Positions 8,310 through 15,948 of a DNA stretch of 64,000 nt are shown here, piece by piece (position 1 is the first letter of the stretch; each line of letters begins with the position of its first letter). The position numbers and the translations under genes were made by a program. The DNA lies in assembly GCF_043944905.1 (NCBI RefSeq), contig NZ_JBIMSN010000034.1, positions 1 to 64,000 of the forward strand. The letters are read 5' to 3'. Source of the DNA: Antrihabitans spumae. GTDB lineage: Bacteria; Actinomycetota; Actinomycetes; Mycobacteriales; Mycobacteriaceae. The notes beneath the pieces were generated by a model, which was not told where the DNA came from, did not search any database, and was given only the letters and a program-made list of their open reading frames with translations.

Positions 8310-9610
8310 ACCGCACCGACGCCGATGTTGTCGCGGCGGACCGCCGGCCACGAAAGCTCGTCATCGGCAGCCGGTTTCACGGACAGAATTTGATCGACGC
8401 CCATCCGACCCTGCCGGAAGCTCAGGCCGCCGCCGACCAGATAAAGTCGCCACACTCGCGCCATTTCCACGCCGACCATGTCGACGACCTCGTCGAAATG
8501 CGATTCGAACGTCTTCAGCCATTCCTCGACCGTCCACACGTAGTGCTCGCGTAGGGCATGGACGTCGCGGACCTCGAGGCCGGCTCGTTCGATGTAGCCG
8601 ACCGTCTCGCCGACAGGACGCATAGTCATGTCGGGAGCGATGAACGATTCGATGAAAGGTCCGCCGCCCGGATGGGGTCCGCTGCGCGACATCTGCTGCA
8701 CGAGTACACGCGCACCCGGCGCGGCGTTGTCGTACAACACTTTTGCGTAGACGGCGTAATTCTTCTCCCCGACGTGCTCGCCCATTTCCAACGACGCGAC
8801 GGCATCGAACTGCTCGCCGGTGATCTCGCGGTAGTCCTGTAACCGAATCTCGACCCGATCACCGAGTCCGCGTTCAGCAATTCGTTTGTCGATGAACGCC
8901 TTCTGCTCACGGGAGATGGTGATTCCGACAACCTTGGCGTCGTAGTGCTGCGCGGCATGCAGACTCAGCGAGCCCCAGCCACAGCCGACGTCGAGCATCG
9001 TCATCCCAGGCCGACCCAAACCGATCTTGTTGCATACAAGATCGAGCTTGTCGAGCTGCGCCTCCGCTATCCCGTACGCCGGATCTTGCGGCGCCCCAGG
9101 CGCATTACGGGTGAAGTACGCACACGAGTACGCCATCGCCGGATCGAGTATCAAGGCATAGAAGTCGTTGGACAGGTCGTAGTGATGACTGATGGCTGCG
9201 CGGTCGCGAAGCGCACTGTGCAGTCGACCTTTGACGTGGGCTTGCGTCGCGGGCGGGGCCGGCCTTGCGCCGAACGATCCGAGCTTCACGGCGACCCGCA
9301 GCAGCCTCGCATACGTAGCTAGCGACGGCCGGATGCCGGTGAGGTCGCGTTCGGCAACGACGTTCCATACATGTCGCAGTGCCGCATCCAGATCACCGTC
9401 GACGTCGAGCGCTCCGGTGACATACGCCTGCGATGCACCCAATTCTCCTGGGCTCCATAGCATTGCGCGCAGCGCCTCGGGTCCACGCAACACCACGTGC
9501 GGTGCGTCGAGCGGGCCGGCCGTACTACCGTCCCAGCCGGTCAGCCGTACCGGAAGTTCACCACGGACGATCGGCCGTAACGCTCGTTCGAGTTCGGCGG
9601 CAACAGTCAT
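8306..9610 (-). CDS. Cyclopropane-fatty-acid-synthase-family SAM methyltransferase
   Basis: A 434-aa enzyme of the CFA synthase/mycolic-acid methyltransferase family, which transfers a SAM methyl to a double bond of a phospholipid acyl chain. Visible are an N-terminal lipid domain (TGWDGSTAGPLDAPHVVLRG), ISHHYDLSNDFYALIL, the SAM motif LDVGCGWGSLSLHA (about residue 208) and the bicarbonate/active-site region SLEMGEHVG. In place of the usual family VEMIEHVG it has MGEH. ATG start overlaps the stop of the UfaA1-like gene by 4 bases. M. tuberculosis has only one such gene in its version of this cluster. Confidence 0.9.
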   Translation of the reverse strand: MTVAAELERALRPIVRGELPVRLTGWDGSTAGPLDAPHVVLRGPEALRAMLWSPGELGASQAYVTGALDVDGDLDAALRHVWNVVAERDLTGIRPSLATYARLLRVAVKLGSFGARPAPPATQAHVKGRLHSALRDRAAISHHYDLSNDFYALILDPAMAYSCAYFTRNAPGAPQDPAYGIAEAQLDKLDLVCNKIGLGRPGMTMLDVGCGWGSLSLHAAQHYDAKVVGITISREQKAFIDKRIAERGLGDRVEIRLQDYREITGEQFDAVASLEMGEHVGEKNYAVYAKVLYDNAAPGARVLVQQMSRSGPHPGGGPFIESFIAPDMTMRPVGETVGYIERAGLEVRDVHALREHYVWTVEEWLKTFESHFDEVVDMVGVEMARVWRLYLVGGGLSFRQGRMGVDQILSVKPAADDELSWPAVRRDNIGVGAV

Positions 9611-10956
9611 CGGACAACCTCGTCACGATGCAGGACGATCTGCTGCACGTCGAGATACCCCGACCTGAAACCGGCTTCGGAATACGCGAGATAGAACTTC
9701 CACATTCGCCGGAAGGTTTCGTCGAAGCCGAGCGCCTCGGCGTCCGCGGTCGCCGAACCGAATCGCTCCTGCCACAGTCGCAACGTCTCCGCGTAGTGCG
9801 CGCCCATACGTAATCGCTCGGCGACTCGCAGCGAGGTGTGTTCCGACGCAACCGTTTCGATCGCCTCGACCGACGGGAGGAAGCCGCCGGGGAAAATGTA
9901 CTTCTGCACCCACGTGTACGTCTTCTTGGTTGCAAGCATCCGGTCGTGCGGCATGGTGATGGCCTGCAGCGCGACACGGCCACCGGGAGCGAGCAACTCG
10001 TCGAGCGCCCCGAAGTACGTCTGCCAATGCTGGTGCCCCACAGCCTCGATCATCTCGACCGAGACGATCGCATCGTAGGAGCCTTCGATCTCGCGATAGT
10101 CCATCAGGTCGATGTGCACCGAATCGCCGTGTCCCGCAGAGTCGACGCGCTTGCGTGCCAACTCCTGCTGCTCGCGCGACAACGTGACCGACCTGACGAT
10201 CGCACCCCGTGCGGCAGCCCTGATGCACAACTCGCCCCAGCCGGTGCCGATTTCCAGTAGGCGCGTACCCCGCTGCACACCAACTGCATCGAGGAGACGG
10301 TCGATCTTGTTGTGCTGCGCCTGCTCCAACTGTTCCCACGTCGCCGGTGGGCACGGCTGGTCGACTCGCAACAGCTCGACGCCGCGCTCCACGCCGTCCG
10401 CGACGGGTTCGCTGAACAGCGCCGCCGAGTAGGTCATCGTAGGATCGAGAAACAGTCCGAACAGCTCGTTGGACAGGTCGTAGTGGCGCGAAATGTTCGA
10501 TCGGGCATTCTCTTCCGAGCCGTGCTCGGTCGCGGGTGGGTTCGCGACGAACAGTCCACGCAGCCGTTGCAACGGGCGCGGAACGAGCCTGGCCATTTTC
10601 GTCGCAAACGCGGTGAGTACCGCCGCAGGATCGGGTGAGGTCCAGTCACCGACCATGTAGGCCTCGCCGAAGCCGATCAAACCGCGCGTGCCCATTCGCT
10701 CGGCGAAGGCGTCGGGGCGCCGAATGATCATGCGTGGCAATATGTCCGAGCCGCCCTGTGCGCCGACCACGGTGCCGTCCGGATACTCGACACGGACCGG
10801 AAGCTTCTTTGCGGCCCTGCGGAACAATCGGTCCGCCCCACGGGTGTAGAGCCGACCGCGCAGGCCGGGCGGTCTGCGAACCAGATCGCCCCACGGCGGG
10901 GTACCTGCCGACGGTGTATTGCGGGAGGTTCCGTCGTCGACACTCTGACTACTCAC
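9607..10956 (-). CDS. ufaA1: UfaA1-like fatty acid methyltransferase
   Basis: A 449-aa CFA-synthase-family protein closely resembling mycobacterial UfaA1 (GLIGFGEAYMVGDW, RHYDLSNELFGLFLD, SAM motif LEIGTGWGELCIRAAARGA, SVEMIEAVG, QKYIFPGG, AYSEAGFRSGYLDV). UfaA1 has been linked to methylating oleate toward tuberculostearic acid. The start is the GTG at 10956, overlapping the DUF1365 stop as GTGA; the open frame upstream is shadow. It sits in the same order as the M. tuberculosis sigK-Rv0446c-ufaA1-Rv0448c-Rv0449c cluster. Assignment to ufaA1 rests on recalled sequence similarity and neighbours. Confidence 0.88.
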   Translation of the reverse strand: MSSQSVDDGTSRNTPSAGTPPWGDLVRRPPGLRGRLYTRGADRLFRRAAKKLPVRVEYPDGTVVGAQGGSDILPRMIIRRPDAFAERMGTRGLIGFGEAYMVGDWTSPDPAAVLTAFATKMARLVPRPLQRLRGLFVANPPATEHGSEENARSNISRHYDLSNELFGLFLDPTMTYSAALFSEPVADGVERGVELLRVDQPCPPATWEQLEQAQHNKIDRLLDAVGVQRGTRLLEIGTGWGELCIRAAARGAIVRSVTLSREQQELARKRVDSAGHGDSVHIDLMDYREIEGSYDAIVSVEMIEAVGHQHWQTYFGALDELLAPGGRVALQAITMPHDRMLATKKTYTWVQKYIFPGGFLPSVEAIETVASEHTSLRVAERLRMGAHYAETLRLWQERFGSATADAEALGFDETFRRMWKFYLAYSEAGFRSGYLDVQQIVLHRDEVVR

Positions 10957-11714
10957 TGCCCTACCTCCTGCGACTCCTTGGCACCGCGCGAGACGGCAAC
11001 ACGCGGAACAACGGGTAAACCGCGGGCCCACAACCAAATTCCTTGCTTCCGAATCCTGGCCGACACGACGAGCGGCGCCAGCGGTGTTCGCAATTGCGCA
11101 CGGACCACAGTCCGCGTCGTGGCTGGTAGACGCCGACCGCGCATCGTGGCGACGAACGGTGCTCGACCGTCACGCCGCAGCGTGATGCGAACCGCGAGTT
11201 CAGCTTCCGGCTCGGGCACCGACATATCGTAGCGACCGTCGACCTCGTTGAATGGCGAGACATAAAACTGCTTGTCGGTCTGCGCCCGACCTGCCCCGTC
11301 GAGTTCGAGCAGATACGGGTGCCGCTCCCCATAGGTGTTGTGCACCTCGGCGATCACCCAGCGCAACACGCCGTCGTCGTCGCGACACCAGAACACACTC
11401 AGCGGATTGAACACATGGCCGAGTACGCGGGCGTTGAGTAGGGCCGTGATCCGGCCGCCACGGAAGGCGACGCCTTCGCTCGCGAGGAACGCCTCCACTC
11501 GGCCGCGGAGCGTGTCAGGCCCGAGGTAGTCGTCGCCGACAGGCGCTTCGAAATGATCGACGGCGCGGAACTTCGCGAACGGACGCAACCAGAGCGGCAG
11601 CCGTGGCAACTCGTCGAGGTCGACGAACCAACTGTAACTACGGTATTCGAAAGAATGGCGGATCGGATCGAGGCGCGCGTGCCGAATCTGCGTCTCGAAC
11701 AGCGCGGGCTTCAT
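10953..11714 (-). CDS. DUF1365 family protein
   Basis: A 253-aa protein beginning MKPALFETQIRHARL and containing the family hallmarks RHSFEYRSYSWFVDLDELP, LGHVFNPLSVFWC and EVHNTYGERHPYLL. Biochemical function is not established; DUF1365 genes travel with CFA-type methyltransferases and FAD oxidoreductases, including Rv0448c in M. tuberculosis and the RpoE-ChrR singlet-oxygen regulon of Rhodobacter. ATG start overlaps the FAD oxidoreductase stop (ATGA), and its own stop overlaps the ufaA1 start. Confidence 0.88.
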   Translation of the reverse strand: MKPALFETQIRHARLDPIRHSFEYRSYSWFVDLDELPRLPLWLRPFAKFRAVDHFEAPVGDDYLGPDTLRGRVEAFLASEGVAFRGGRITALLNARVLGHVFNPLSVFWCRDDDGVLRWVIAEVHNTYGERHPYLLELDGAGRAQTDKQFYVSPFNEVDGRYDMSVPEPEAELAVRITLRRDGRAPFVATMRGRRLPATTRTVVRAQLRTPLAPLVVSARIRKQGIWLWARGLPVVPRVAVSRGAKESQEVGQ

Positions 11715-13060
11715 GACCGCACCACACGAAGAGACCTGGCGGGTGCCACGTCGGCACCGTCCTCCCATGACCCACCTAGGCGCTCGGCCGCGCGCAGTCC
11801 GGAAAGCGCGCCGTCCTCGTGAAACCCCCAGCCGTGGTACGCACCGGCGAAGGCCAGCGCATCCGAGGCGATCTCAGGCAGCCGCTGTTGTGCTACAACA
11901 GATTCCGGTGTGTAGATCGGGTGTCCGTACGTCATCTCGGAGATCACCGTCGCCGGATCGACGATACCTTCGCCACCGAGTGTGACGAGAAACCTTCGGC
12001 TGCTGCCGGTTTCGATTCTCATCAGCCTGGTCAGGTCGTAGGTGACGACAACACCGTCTGTCGGCTGGGCCGGAATCAGATAGTTCCAGGAAGCGCGAGC
12101 GCGAGGCGCGTCCGGTAGCACCGCTGTATCTGTATGCAGTAGTGCGCGATTCACCGAATACGGCATGGCTCCGAGCACACTCGATTGCAGCTCCGTCGGC
12201 TCGGCAAGCATTGCCAGGGCGTCGCGCGGATGTACCGCGACCACAACGGCATCGAAACTACGCACGGCTCCGGACCGGTCGGTGAGGTGCACGCCGTCAG
12301 GGCGCGAGTCGATCCGCTCGATGGCAACGCCGGTGCGGACCTCGTCGAGCCCAGCGGCGACCTTCTCGACGTAGTGCACCGAACCACCCGTCACAGTCCG
12401 CCAGGTCGGCGAGCCGAACACGGTCAGCATGCCGTGATGAGACAGAAAGCGGAACAGGTATCTCGCCGGGTAGTCGGCGGCGATCGCCGGATCGCACGAC
12501 CACACCGCGGCAACCAGCGGCTTCACGAAATGCTCTAGGAAATAGTCGCTGAACCTGTGCGCCAGCAAGAAGTCTGCGAGCGTTTCGTCGGGATCGGTGT
12601 CGGCAGCGCCGTCGAGCAGCGCACGTGCGGCTCGGTGGAAGCGGGTGACCTCCCACAGCATCCGAAGATAACGACCGTTCGTTGCCAGCCGCGCCCGTGG
12701 GAACAATCCGCCGAGGCCTCTTGCGCCCGCATATTCGAGTCCGTCGATATCGGATCGCACGGACATCGACATGTCCGATTCCTGTGTCGCCACGTCCAGT
12801 TCGGCGAACAGCCGAAGCAGCGTCGGATACGTGCGATCGTTGTGGACGATGAAGCCGGTATCGATGTTCACATGAGTACCGTCGCCGAGTGGCGCTCGCT
12901 GGGTGTGTGCGTGTCCGCCGAGACGGTCGTCCGCTTCGAAAAGCGTCACGCGATCGCGTTTCGCGAGTACGTGCGCAGCAGTCAATCCTGCGACCCCGCT
13001 GCCGACGACGGCAACGTTGCGCCGCAGGCCGCTACCGGTCGCAGTCGATCCATTATGCAT
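11711..13060 (-). CDS. FAD/NAD(P)-binding amine-oxidase-like oxidoreductase (Rv0449c/UfaD-like)
   Basis: A 449-aa flavoprotein. N-terminal dinucleotide motif VVGSGVAGLTAAHVLAKRD with acidic strand end LFEADDRLGGHAHT, then GFIVHNDRTYPTLLRLF and a C-terminal FAD segment FAGAYHGWGFHEDGALSG. Relatives accompany fatty-acid methyltransferases; in Rhodobacter a similar protein (UfaD) is described as desaturating the methylated acyl chain on the way to furan fatty acids. First gene of the five-gene leftward operon; ATG at 13060 with AAAGG 6 bases upstream. Use of the flavin as a desaturase here is inference. Confidence 0.87.
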   Translation of the reverse strand: MHNGSTATGSGLRRNVAVVGSGVAGLTAAHVLAKRDRVTLFEADDRLGGHAHTQRAPLGDGTHVNIDTGFIVHNDRTYPTLLRLFAELDVATQESDMSMSVRSDIDGLEYAGARGLGGLFPRARLATNGRYLRMLWEVTRFHRAARALLDGAADTDPDETLADFLLAHRFSDYFLEHFVKPLVAAVWSCDPAIAADYPARYLFRFLSHHGMLTVFGSPTWRTVTGGSVHYVEKVAAGLDEVRTGVAIERIDSRPDGVHLTDRSGAVRSFDAVVVAVHPRDALAMLAEPTELQSSVLGAMPYSVNRALLHTDTAVLPDAPRARASWNYLIPAQPTDGVVVTYDLTRLMRIETGSSRRFLVTLGGEGIVDPATVISEMTYGHPIYTPESVVAQQRLPEIASDALAFAGAYHGWGFHEDGALSGLRAAERLGGSWEDGADVAPARSLRVVRS

Positions 13061-13085
13061 ATCAACCTTTCGGAGCCGAACCACG

Positions 13086-13103
13086 TCGAGGACTGGTCCT
13101 CGA
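13086..13103. promoter_or_regulatory. Operator-like palindrome in the divergent FAD-operon/lipocalin promoter region
   Basis: Perfect 8-2-8 inverted repeat TCGAGGAC-TG-GTCCTCGA, 26 bases upstream of the FAD oxidoreductase start. Placement suggests a regulator site, possibly for the LitR-like protein encoded at 15949, but nothing in the sequence proves which protein binds. Confidence 0.45.
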
Positions 13104-13116
13104 AAATCGTGTGGTC

Positions 13117-13150
13117 CGGAACACACCTATCCCGCGCCCGATCTGTTCCG
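13117..13150. promoter_or_regulatory. Inverted CGGAACA / TGTTCCG pair, candidate divergent ECF -35 elements
   Basis: CGGAACA at 13117-13123 and its complement at 13144-13150 face each other across 20 bases between the divergent operons. GGAAC is a common -35 core of ECF sigma factors. I could not find the CCATCC/CCGAAT pair described for mycobacterial SigK, nor a convincing -10, so the role is uncertain. Confidence 0.35.
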
Positions 13151-13191
13151 AAGACATCCGATCGGTTTGGCACACTACTCTGGAGGTACCG

Positions 13192-13815
13192 GTGACGGCG
13201 TTCGGAAGACGACTTGTGTTCGGTCCCATCGCAATTGCTGCCCTCGTCCTCGGTTCAGGCATGTTCGGATCCGGTGTTGCGACCGCAGAGCCGGCACCGA
13301 TCTGGCAGCCGCTCGCACCGATCGCCTCCCTCGATGTCAACCGTTACATGGGCACGTGGAATCAGATTGCGGCCGTTCCGCAACCGTTCAACCTGGAGTG
13401 CGCCCGCGACACCCAGGCCACGTACACCCTTCTCGACCCCGCGAACGTCAAAGTGGAGAACAGATGTACTACATGGACCGGCGGGGCGAGCGGCATAACC
13501 GGTAACGCGCGAGTGAACGATCCGGTAACCAATGCCCAACTGCACGTGAGCTTTCCGAATGTGCCGACACAGGGATCACCCGATGGCCCTACCAACTACA
13601 TCGTCACCTACATCGCCGACGATTATTCGTGGGCGCTCGTCGGGGACCCCTTCCGCATCTCGGGGTTCGTGCTGTCCCGCGAACCCGTCGTGACGGACAG
13701 CGAATGGCGCAACATCCGGTTCGTCGTCGAGTCACGTGGGTACAACTCGTGTGTACTGCTGACGTCGCCGACGACAGCCGCGAACAACGACATCCGCCCG
13801 CTGTGCACGGTGTGA
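13192..13815 (+). CDS. Secreted lipocalin family protein
   Basis: A 207-aa protein with an N-terminal signal peptide (AIAALVLGSGMF..., cleavage near VATAEP) followed by a bacterial lipocalin domain opening with NRYMGTWNQIAAVPQPF, the GxW motif. Four Cys in the mature part could pair. Lipocalins of this type carry hydrophobic ligands and are recurrent members of LitR/photolyase gene clusters. GTG start with GGAGG 6 bases upstream; the open frame upstream is shadow of the divergent gene. It is followed 28 bases later by the SRPBCC-epimerase gene. Confidence 0.88.
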   Translation: MTAFGRRLVFGPIAIAALVLGSGMFGSGVATAEPAPIWQPLAPIASLDVNRYMGTWNQIAAVPQPFNLECARDTQATYTLLDPANVKVENRCTTWTGGASGITGNARVNDPVTNAQLHVSFPNVPTQGSPDGPTNYIVTYIADDYSWALVGDPFRISGFVLSREPVVTDSEWRNIRFVVESRGYNSCVLLTSPTTAANNDIRPLCTV

Positions 13816-13843
13816 CCGCGCAGGTAGCTACAGGAGATCTCTG

Positions 13844-15205
13844 ATGGGTATCGAATTCGAGAGCACCATCGACTTCCCGCAATCCGTTGTTTTCGAATGG
13901 TTCTCGCGTCCGGGAGCGATGCCTCGCCTGATTCCCCCGTGGCAGCCCATGCGTGCGGTCACCGAGGCCACCTCCCTCGCCGACGGTCGCGCGGTGCTCG
14001 GCTTTCCCGGCGGTCTCCGTTGGATCGCCCAGCACGAGGCAGCAAGTTACGACCCTCCGAACCGCTTCGTCGACGTGCTGAGTTCGGATGGCATCGCGAC
14101 CCTGCCGCCACGGGTGATCGGCAAGTGGCGCCACACCCACGAGTTCGCGCACGCAGGCCACGGTTCGACGCGCGTCATCGACCGCGTCGATACGCCGGTG
14201 CCGGCCTTTGCGCTGCGTTCGACCTTCGAATACCGGCATCGTCAACTCGTCGACGACCTCACCGCACACCAGCGTGCGACCGATCAAGGTGCGGTGCCGC
14301 TCACCGTCGCAATCACCGGGTCGTCCGGTCTGGTCGGTTCGGCTTTGGCCGCCTTTCTCACCACGGGTGGCCATCGCGTCGTTCGCCTGGTCAGGCGCTC
14401 GCCGACAGGTCCGGACGAACGTTTGTGGGACCCCGCAAATCCAGCGGCGGACCTCTTCGCCGACGTCGATGCGGTAGTTCATCTCGCTGGGGAGTCGATT
14501 GCCGGGCGATTCACAGAAGCGCACAAACGGACGCTTCGCGAGAGCCGCATCGACCCGACTCGCAAACTTGCCGCCGTTGCAGCGAAGTCGTCGAGCAAGC
14601 CGGTCTTCGTGACGGCGTCGGCGATCGGGTTCTACGGTCCCGACCGCGGTGACGAAGAACTGACCGAAGACAGCGAACGCGGTGACGGCTTCCTCGCCGA
14701 TCTCGTCGAGGATTGGGAAAACGCAACGGCGCCCGCATCGGACGCCGGCCTGCGGGTAGTGCAGGTCCGTACCGGAATCGTGCAGACCCCTGCCGGCGGC
14801 ACCTTGGCCCTGCTGCGGCCGCTGTTCGCGGCCGGCCTCGGCGGTCGTCTCGGGTCGGGTTCGCAGTGGTTGTCCTGGATCGGTCTCGACGACCTGCTCG
14901 ACGTCTACTACCGCGCACTGTTCGACGAGCGGCTGCGTGGGGCGGTCAATGCCGTTGCGCCGCAGCCAGTTCGAAACACCGAGTACACGAAGGTGCTCGC
15001 GGGTGTACTACGCCGTCCTGCGGTACTCCCCGTGCCCGGTTTCGGCCCACGCCTGTTGCTCGGCAGACAGGGTGCCGAAGAACTTGCCGAGGCCGACCAG
15101 CGGGTGCTGCCGAGGAAGCTTGCGCAACTCGGCCACGAATTCCGGTACGCGGGGCTGGAAGAGACCCTGCGCCATCAGCTCGGCAAGAGCCGTTCGAGCG
15201 TCTGA
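13844..15205 (+). CDS. SRPBCC domain + TIGR01777 epimerase (SulA/YfcH-like)
   Basis: A 453-aa two-domain protein. Residues 1-140 form an SRPBCC/START-like ligand domain (FESTIDFPQSVVFEWFSRPGAMPRLIPPW). Residues from about 147 form an NAD(P)-dependent epimerase-like domain with ITGSSGLVGSALAAFL, VVHLAGESIAGRF, SASAIGFYG and a C-terminal DUF1731-type tail GVLRRPAVLPVPGF. Function is unknown; homologues occur in the same light-responsive clusters as photolyase. ATG with CAGGAG 8 bases upstream. The 3' end overlaps the convergent sigma-factor gene by 31 bases. Confidence 0.88.
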   Translation: MGIEFESTIDFPQSVVFEWFSRPGAMPRLIPPWQPMRAVTEATSLADGRAVLGFPGGLRWIAQHEAASYDPPNRFVDVLSSDGIATLPPRVIGKWRHTHEFAHAGHGSTRVIDRVDTPVPAFALRSTFEYRHRQLVDDLTAHQRATDQGAVPLTVAITGSSGLVGSALAAFLTTGGHRVVRLVRRSPTGPDERLWDPANPAADLFADVDAVVHLAGESIAGRFTEAHKRTLRESRIDPTRKLAAVAAKSSSKPVFVTASAIGFYGPDRGDEELTEDSERGDGFLADLVEDWENATAPASDAGLRVVQVRTGIVQTPAGGTLALLRPLFAAGLGGRLGSGSQWLSWIGLDDLLDVYYRALFDERLRGAVNAVAPQPVRNTEYTKVLAGVLRRPAVLPVPGFGPRLLLGRQGAEELAEADQRVLPRKLAQLGHEFRYAGLEETLRHQLGKSRSSV

Positions 15206-15792
15206 GAGGTTTCGTTCTCGGATTCGATCAGCCGTTTGAGTTTGAGTAGGGCATCCCTTTTTCTCGCCTTGATCGCAGGCAGACCGACACCGAGTAGACG
15301 CGCGGTTTCGTGCTGGGTGAAGCCGTCGTAGTACGTGGCAACAAGCGCTTGGCGTTGCAGGGCGGTAAGTTCGTCGAGCCGATTTTCGAAGGCGTCGCTC
15401 GACATCCGTGAGATGACGGTGCACACCACCGGATCGTCGTAGTCGCGGCGATGATCCAGTCGCGCTGCAAGACTTTCCCGGTCGGTCCTCGATTGTTCTG
15501 AGCGAACACGGTCGATCGCCCGGCGATGGGCGAGGGTGAGCAGCCACGCAAGCGGTGAGCCACGCAGCGGATCGAACGTGTCTGCCTTGTTCCAGACTTC
15601 GAGAAAAACCTCTTGGGTGATCTCCTCGGCGTGGCTGCCGTCGCGCAGCACCCTGACAGCCATTCCGTACACGCGGCCTGCCGTCGCACGATAGAGGTCT
15701 GCGAAGTTTCCGCAATCGCCGACAGCGATTCGTCGGAGCCATTCGGACAGACGCTGCGTTTCGTCGGCGCCGGTTGCCGCAACAGTTGCCAT
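15175..15792 (-). CDS. sigK: SigK-like ECF sigma factor
   Basis: A 205-aa ECF sigma factor. Region 2 reads FADLYRATAGRVYGMAVRVLRDGSHAEEITQEVFLEVW, then FDPLRGSPLAWLLTLAHRRAIDRVRS; region 4 has LTALQRQALVATYYDGFTQHETARLLGV. The spelling is that of the SigK (ECF19) group. In M. tuberculosis sigK is followed by the anti-sigma gene rskA; here the downstream gene is convergent and no anti-sigma gene lies in the cluster. The start codon has GGAG about 9 bases upstream. It likely drives the lipid operon; inference from gene order. Confidence 0.88.
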   Translation of the reverse strand: MATVAATGADETQRLSEWLRRIAVGDCGNFADLYRATAGRVYGMAVRVLRDGSHAEEITQEVFLEVWNKADTFDPLRGSPLAWLLTLAHRRAIDRVRSEQSRTDRESLAARLDHRRDYDDPVVCTVISRMSSDAFENRLDELTALQRQALVATYYDGFTQHETARLLGVGLPAIKARKRDALLKLKRLIESENETSQTLERLLPS

Positions 15793-15796
15793 CTAT

Positions 15797-15827
15797 GTCG
15801 TCTCCGAAATGGGTCGTCTCCGAAATG
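15797..15827. repeat. Tandem 15-base duplication at the sigma-factor leader
   Basis: GTCGTCTCCGAAATG occurs at 15797-15811 and again at 15813-15827, immediately upstream of the leftward sigma-factor gene. Each copy carries the GGAG that serves as its ribosome-binding site, so the leader contains a duplicated RBS. Confidence 0.8.
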
Positions 15828-15885
15828 TGAAGTTTGGTGCGCACGGTGCGTCGCTACGTCCGATTCTGGCACTATTTTCGACATT

Positions 15886-15927
15886 GTGCATCGCTCGTGC
15901 ATCGTTTTGGTATCTCATCTTGGTATC
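15886..15927 (+). promoter_or_regulatory. Direct repeats upstream of the LitR-like gene, candidate autoregulatory operator
   Basis: GTGCATCG is repeated at 15886-15893 and 15897-15904, an exact 11-base period, followed by TTGGTATC at 15907-15914 and 15920-15927. CarH-type B12 regulators are described as binding 11-base direct repeats. The repeats lie between the divergent sigma and litR-like starts. Confidence 0.45.
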
Positions 15928-15948
15928 GCCTTCCGCCGAGCGGTGATC

